A DNA stretch of 9,065 nucleotides from Deltaproteobacteria bacterium (lineage in GTDB: Bacteria; Desulfobacterota_B; Binatia; Binatales; Binataceae). This document shows, piece by piece, positions 6,679 through 9,065 of this stretch (position 1 is the first letter of the stretch; each line of letters opens with the position of its first letter). Both the position numbers and the translations under genes were made by a program. The DNA is taken from the NCBI GenBank assembly GCA_021827465.1, contig JAKAVX010000076.1, forward strand, positions 1 to 9,065. Direction: 5' to 3'. Under the pieces are notes generated by a model. The model had not been told where the DNA came from and did no database searches. It saw only the letters and a list, made by a program, of their open reading frames with translations.

Positions 6679-7283
6679 AGCCGTACTCCTCGCGCGAGCC
6701 CCGTGATGGCTCGGCGGCCGTGCTGGCGAGATGCGCGGGCGCGCTCGGGGGCCGGAAACGAACAGGTGCGGAAGAGGCGATTCAGGGCAGGCCGAGGTTT
6801 TGCGCGACCGTCTTGGAGCTGTCGGACATCCGAACGGCGCCCGCCTTTTGCAGTTCCGCGAGCGAGCCACGGCCGCGGCTCGCCCCGATCGTGAAAAGGC
6901 GCATTAAGCCCGGATGCGAGGATATCATGTTCGCGGCCGTCAACGATAACGGCGCGCCGCCGGGATCCTATCCGCTGCATCGAAAGCGCACCGCCATCGT
7001 TTGCCGCGGACACCCTGCGTCGAAACGCACGGCATACCCGCCGGGTCGCATCGGTGCGGCGAGCGCCGCCCGACAACCCATCACTCCAGCCACCCGAACC
7101 TCAGCGGTCGCAGGCCGGACGAATTGAGCAATGGCGGGTTAGCTACTTGCTACTCAGCGTAGCCCGTGCCGACTACTGCCAGGAGATGGGAACGGGCCGA
7201 GCGGGCTATCGCAAGCATCGGGTCCGTGAGCGAGTCGCCCGGATCGAACAGCTCGCCCACAGACCGTCCTACAGAGCCGGTTG
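6679..7283. other. 605-bp stretch without a convincing gene
   Basis: It lies between the lyase stop and the GNAT start, both minus strand, so it should hold the end of the lyase transcript and the GNAT promoter. Open frames inside it (including a minus-strand frame of 48 codons, 6782-6928) have no ribosome site or family resemblance. I see no tRNA, riboswitch core or repeat array. Minor structures are a 6-bp hairpin CGAGCC/GGCTCG (6695-6713), a terminator-like stem (6894-6918), a 5-bp hairpin GCTAC/GTAGC (7149-7163), and a 7-bp inverted repeat TAGCCCG/CGGGCTA (7160-7166 and 7202-7208). A small RNA or a decayed gene cannot be excluded. Confidence 0.55.
6894..6918 (-). terminator. Weak intrinsic terminator candidate
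   Basis: On the minus strand CGCAT (6918-6914), a 9-nt loop and ATGCG (6904-6900) are followed by CC and TTTT (6897-6894). The stem is only 5 bp and the T-run short. It would end transcripts from the lyase operon, about 370 nt past its stop, before the GNAT gene. This is a weak call. Confidence 0.22.
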
Positions 7284-8321
7284 CTACACAACTCGGCGCA
7301 TGAGCTCAAGAATATCGTAGCCGGTTATCGCCTTTGACTTCGCCGACCACTCTTTCAGCTCGACGTCGGTGACCATTCCGGCCTGCGTGCCCTTGGCGAG
7401 ATCCATCAGCGCGATCTTGATCGTCGCCTCGTCGATCATCTCGCCGGTCTTCGGATCGGCCATCGAGCCGCCGCCTTTCTCGTGATAAAGGCGGATTACG
7501 CGGCGCGCTTCCTCGACCTGCTCCGCGGTTGGCGTGTAGCACGAATTCGCGATCTCGGCCTGCTGCGGATGGATCACCCAGGTTCCGTCCATCCCGAGGT
7601 TCGCCGAGCCGGTGTTCTTTTCGCGAAGTCCCTTCTGAAGCTCGGCGATCCGCTCGGGCGAATCGCTGTTGCGCCAGAGCCGGAGATAAACATTGTCGAC
7701 CGCGTGAAGGCCGGCGGCCTTGGCGGCAACCACGGTCGCCTGCTTGGCGTAGTGGAAATTCTGGTTCTGGTTGTCGACGATCTCGCGCACGCCCATGTTG
7801 GCTGCGAAGTCGGCGATACCGAAGACCAGCCCGCACATCCGATCGGAGGCGGTTGCGATATCGTAGGCGCGGACCAGCGCGTGCGGAGTCTCGATCAGCG
7901 ATTCGATCTGGACGCGATACTTCCATCCGCCGCGCTTTTCGAGATCGTAGAGCACCTTGGCGACTTCGCGGATTTCCTCGGGACCGCGCGTCTTGGGCAG
8001 CATGATCCCGTGGAAGCGGTTGGGCGCGCCGAGCATCACGGCTTCCATATCGCCCTTGAAGAAAGGCGAGTGGATATTGTTGGGGCGCACGGTGACGACC
8101 TTCTTGCCGAAGTCGAGCGTGTTGAGCGCCTCGACCATCACCTTGCGGCTCTTCTCGCCCTTGAATTCGTAGGGGCAGGCGTCCTCGAAGTCCGCCATCA
8201 CGTGATCGACCGGCGATTTGACCGGGTCGGCCGCGTTTTGATGGAGCTTCATGTTGTGGCCCGGGTAGGTCATCTCGGTGCGTGGGATGACGAAGCGCGC
8301 ACCGTTTTCCAGAAGGTACAT
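7284..8321 (-). CDS. HpcH/HpaI aldolase family (CitE-like) beta-hydroxyacyl-CoA lyase
   Basis: This 345-residue protein is a Mg-dependent TIM-barrel CoA lyase of the malyl-CoA / citramalyl-CoA / citrate lyase beta-subunit family, which cleaves 3-hydroxyacyl-CoA into acetyl-CoA (or propionyl-CoA) and an oxo acid. MADFEDACP (42-50) corresponds to the usual DLEDSV segment. E144 (SLIETPHA) and D171 (FGIADFAANMG) are the expected Mg ligands, spaced by 27. NLGMDGTWVIHPQQ (241-254) is the conserved CoA-side strand and loop. It is about 70 residues longer than M. tuberculosis Rv2498c and similar in length to malyl-CoA lyases and human CLYBL, with a C-terminal part (about 285-345) that may be the lid domain. 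The N-terminal phosphate/CoA loop is unusual (IPRTEMTYPGHN, 12-23). The start has GGAG (8331-8334) 9 nt upstream. It is the last gene of the operon, 37 bp after the MaoC gene. The exact substrate is unproven. Confidence 0.9.
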   Translation of the reverse strand: MYLLENGARFVIPRTEMTYPGHNMKLHQNAADPVKSPVDHVMADFEDACPYEFKGEKSRKVMVEALNTLDFGKKVVTVRPNNIHSPFFKGDMEAVMLGAPNRFHGIMLPKTRGPEEIREVAKVLYDLEKRGGWKYRVQIESLIETPHALVRAYDIATASDRMCGLVFGIADFAANMGVREIVDNQNQNFHYAKQATVVAAKAAGLHAVDNVYLRLWRNSDSPERIAELQKGLREKNTGSANLGMDGTWVIHPQQAEIANSCYTPTAEQVEEARRVIRLYHEKGGGSMADPKTGEMIDEATIKIALMDLAKGTQAGMVTDVELKEWSAKSKAITGYDILELMRRVV

Positions 8322-8358
8322 CTTGGTTATCTCCGCCTTGTCTTGGCCGGTTGAAGGG

Positions 8359-8841
8359 TTACGCCTTGAGGTAATGCGACTTGCGCTTGACCAGCACGGT
8401 GCGCTCGATTTCGACCACCACGGTTCCGTCGGGCTTCTTGCCCTGAAGCTTGAACTTCACGACACCCGCGTCGGGGCGATCGGCGTCGCGCTTCTCCATC
8501 ACGGTTGATTCCGCGTAGATCGTGTCGCCGTGGAAGACCGGGTTGGTATGGCGCCCGTTGTCCATCTCGAGTTCGGCGATCGCGTTCTCGCTGGTGTCCT
8601 GCGAGGCAAGGCCGACGGCGAAGGCCAGCACCACGCCGCCGTAAACCACGCGCCGGGCGTTGTAATAGGTCTCGGGCTCCTTGTCGACCAGGTTCTGGTT
8701 GAAGTGGAGCTCGGCGGTGTTCATCACAAGCGAGGTGAACATGTGATTGTCCGCCTCGGTGATGGTGCGGCCGCGCTGATGGACGAGCGTGTCGCCGACG
8801 TTGAAGTCTTCGAAGTAGTTTGAATCTCCGGTGATACCCAT
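8359..8841 (-). CDS. MaoC-like hotdog dehydratase/hydratase
   Basis: This 160-residue single-hotdog protein belongs to the MaoC-like (R)-specific enoyl-CoA hydratase group. It would add water to a 2-enoyl-CoA made by the preceding dehydrogenase and so supply a 3-hydroxyacyl-CoA to the following lyase. GRTITEADNHMFTSL (24-38) and MNTAELHFN (40-48) form the active-site segment. His46 is in place of the catalytic His, but the Asp five residues before it in PhaJ-type hydratases is Asn41 here. This pattern recalls the mesaconyl-CoA hydratase-like and Rv2499c-like members rather than PhaJ. VVYGGVVLAFAVGL (65-78) is the usual central helix. The ATG at 8841 has AGGA (8850-8853) 8 nt upstream. It is 21 bp after the dehydrogenase and 37 bp before the lyase, so the three are almost surely one operon. 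Confidence 0.92.
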   Translation of the reverse strand: MGITGDSNYFEDFNVGDTLVHQRGRTITEADNHMFTSLVMNTAELHFNQNLVDKEPETYYNARRVVYGGVVLAFAVGLASQDTSENAIAELEMDNGRHTNPVFHGDTIYAESTVMEKRDADRPDAGVVKFKLQGKKPDGTVVVEIERTVLVKRKSHYLKA

Positions 8842-8862
8842 CTCGGTTTTCCTGCGGTGGCG

Positions 8863-9065
8863 CTAGTCGGCCCTTTCCATGATCCGGCGCCCGATCACCT
8901 CGAGCTGGATTTCGCTGGTGCCCTCGAAAATCGACAGCACGCGCGCGTCGCGCCAGAAGCGCTGCGCCTCGAACTCCATCGAGTAGCCGTAACCGCCGTG
9001 TATCTGCATCGCCTCGCGCGTCACCCGCTCGGCCATCTCGGCCGCGAACACCTTGGCGAGGCCCG
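8863..9065 (-). CDS. Acyl-CoA dehydrogenase, C-terminal part (cut by right edge)
   Basis: The last 67 residues of a second acyl-CoA dehydrogenase are visible, ending at TAG (8863-8865). QIHGGYGYSMEFEAQRFWRD fits the family's second signature (Q-x2-GG-x-G-Y-x2-E-x4-R-x3-D). In SIFEGTSEIQ the Glu before Gly-Thr aligns with the catalytic base of medium- and short-chain enzymes (Glu376 of MCAD), so the enzyme should be active and not of the isovaleryl type, where this base lies elsewhere. The C-terminus VIGRRIMERAD is ordinary. It is the first visible gene of the operon with MaoC and the CoA lyase, matching the order fadE19-Rv2499c-Rv2498c in M. tuberculosis. Its N-terminus, promoter and substrate are outside the window. 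Confidence 0.93.
   Translation of the reverse strand, partial: GLAKVFAAEMAERVTREAMQIHGGYGYSMEFEAQRFWRDARVLSIFEGTSEIQLEVIGRRIMERAD

Noticed and set aside
6679..6870. Upstream extension of the GNAT gene to a start at 6870
   Set aside because: The extra 64 residues are Arg/Pro-rich and unlike the family. A good GAGGAG site supports the start at 6678.
6782..6928. A 48-codon minus-strand frame (40 codons from a second ATG at 6904) in the long gap
   Set aside because: No ribosome site before either ATG, no recognisable family, and frames of this size are expected by chance at this GC content.
7140..7260. Possible riboswitch, from short motifs near an ACTG and GGGAA
   Set aside because: The order and spacing of a cobalamin-type core are not present, and the downstream plus-strand region is antisense to the lyase, not a gene start.
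7482..8354. A 290-codon plus-strand open frame opposite the lyase
   Set aside because: Same in-register antisense effect. The lyase on the minus strand has full family motifs and a ribosome site.

Overview
The window is GC-rich bacterial chromosome, densely packed with metabolic and regulatory genes. I see no tRNA, rRNA, CRISPR array, insertion sequence, integrase or phage gene. The gene types (two acyl-CoA dehydrogenases, a CHASE2 adenylate cyclase, arginine biosynthesis, a WrbA quinone reductase, a CitE-like CoA lyase) fit an aerobic, heterotrophic, probably Gram-negative soil or marine bacterium. The lineage cannot be fixed from this sequence alone. Codons TTA, CTA and TCA are rare in the real genes, which is why very long antisense open frames appear.

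Layout, left to right. (1) Positions 1-469, minus strand: N-terminal part of an acyl-CoA dehydrogenase, cut by the window edge. (2) Positions 470-794: a 325-bp divergent intergenic region. (3) Positions 795-3017, plus strand: a membrane CHASE2 sensor fused to a class III adenylate cyclase with a full catalytic residue set. (4) Positions 3096-4151, plus strand: argC. (5) Positions 4174-6053, minus strand: a marR-wrbA-pirin gene string that converges on argC. (6) Positions 6106-6678, minus strand: a RimJ/RimL-like GNAT acetyltransferase. (7) Positions 6679-7283: about 600 bp with no convincing gene. (8) Positions 7284-9065, minus strand: a tight acyl-CoA dehydrogenase / MaoC hotdog hydratase / HpcH-HpaI (CitE-like) CoA lyase operon, whose first gene is cut by the right edge.

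The most informative part is the marR-wrbA-pirin block. A perfect 12-bp palindrome, TTTGAATTCAAA, lies just upstream of wrbA. Two 11/12 matches lie in tandem, 15 bp centre to centre, upstream of marR. One of them overlaps the -10 of a strong sigma70-type promoter (TTGACA, 17 bp, TATTTT) whose -35 contains the stop codon of the GNAT gene. This reads as a self-repressed regulon for quinone or electrophile stress: MarR senses, WrbA reduces quinones by two electrons, and the pirin (quercetinase type, metal ligands intact) may open flavonoid or related aromatic rings.

The right-hand operon has the same gene families in the same order as the Mycobacterium tuberculosis fadE19-Rv2499c-Rv2498c string, which belongs to leucine and itaconate breakdown. 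I infer a role in C5/C6 acyl-CoA catabolism ending in a retro-Claisen lyase step. I found no clearly new type of system; the novelty is mainly in the regulatory architecture and in some enzyme active-site variants.
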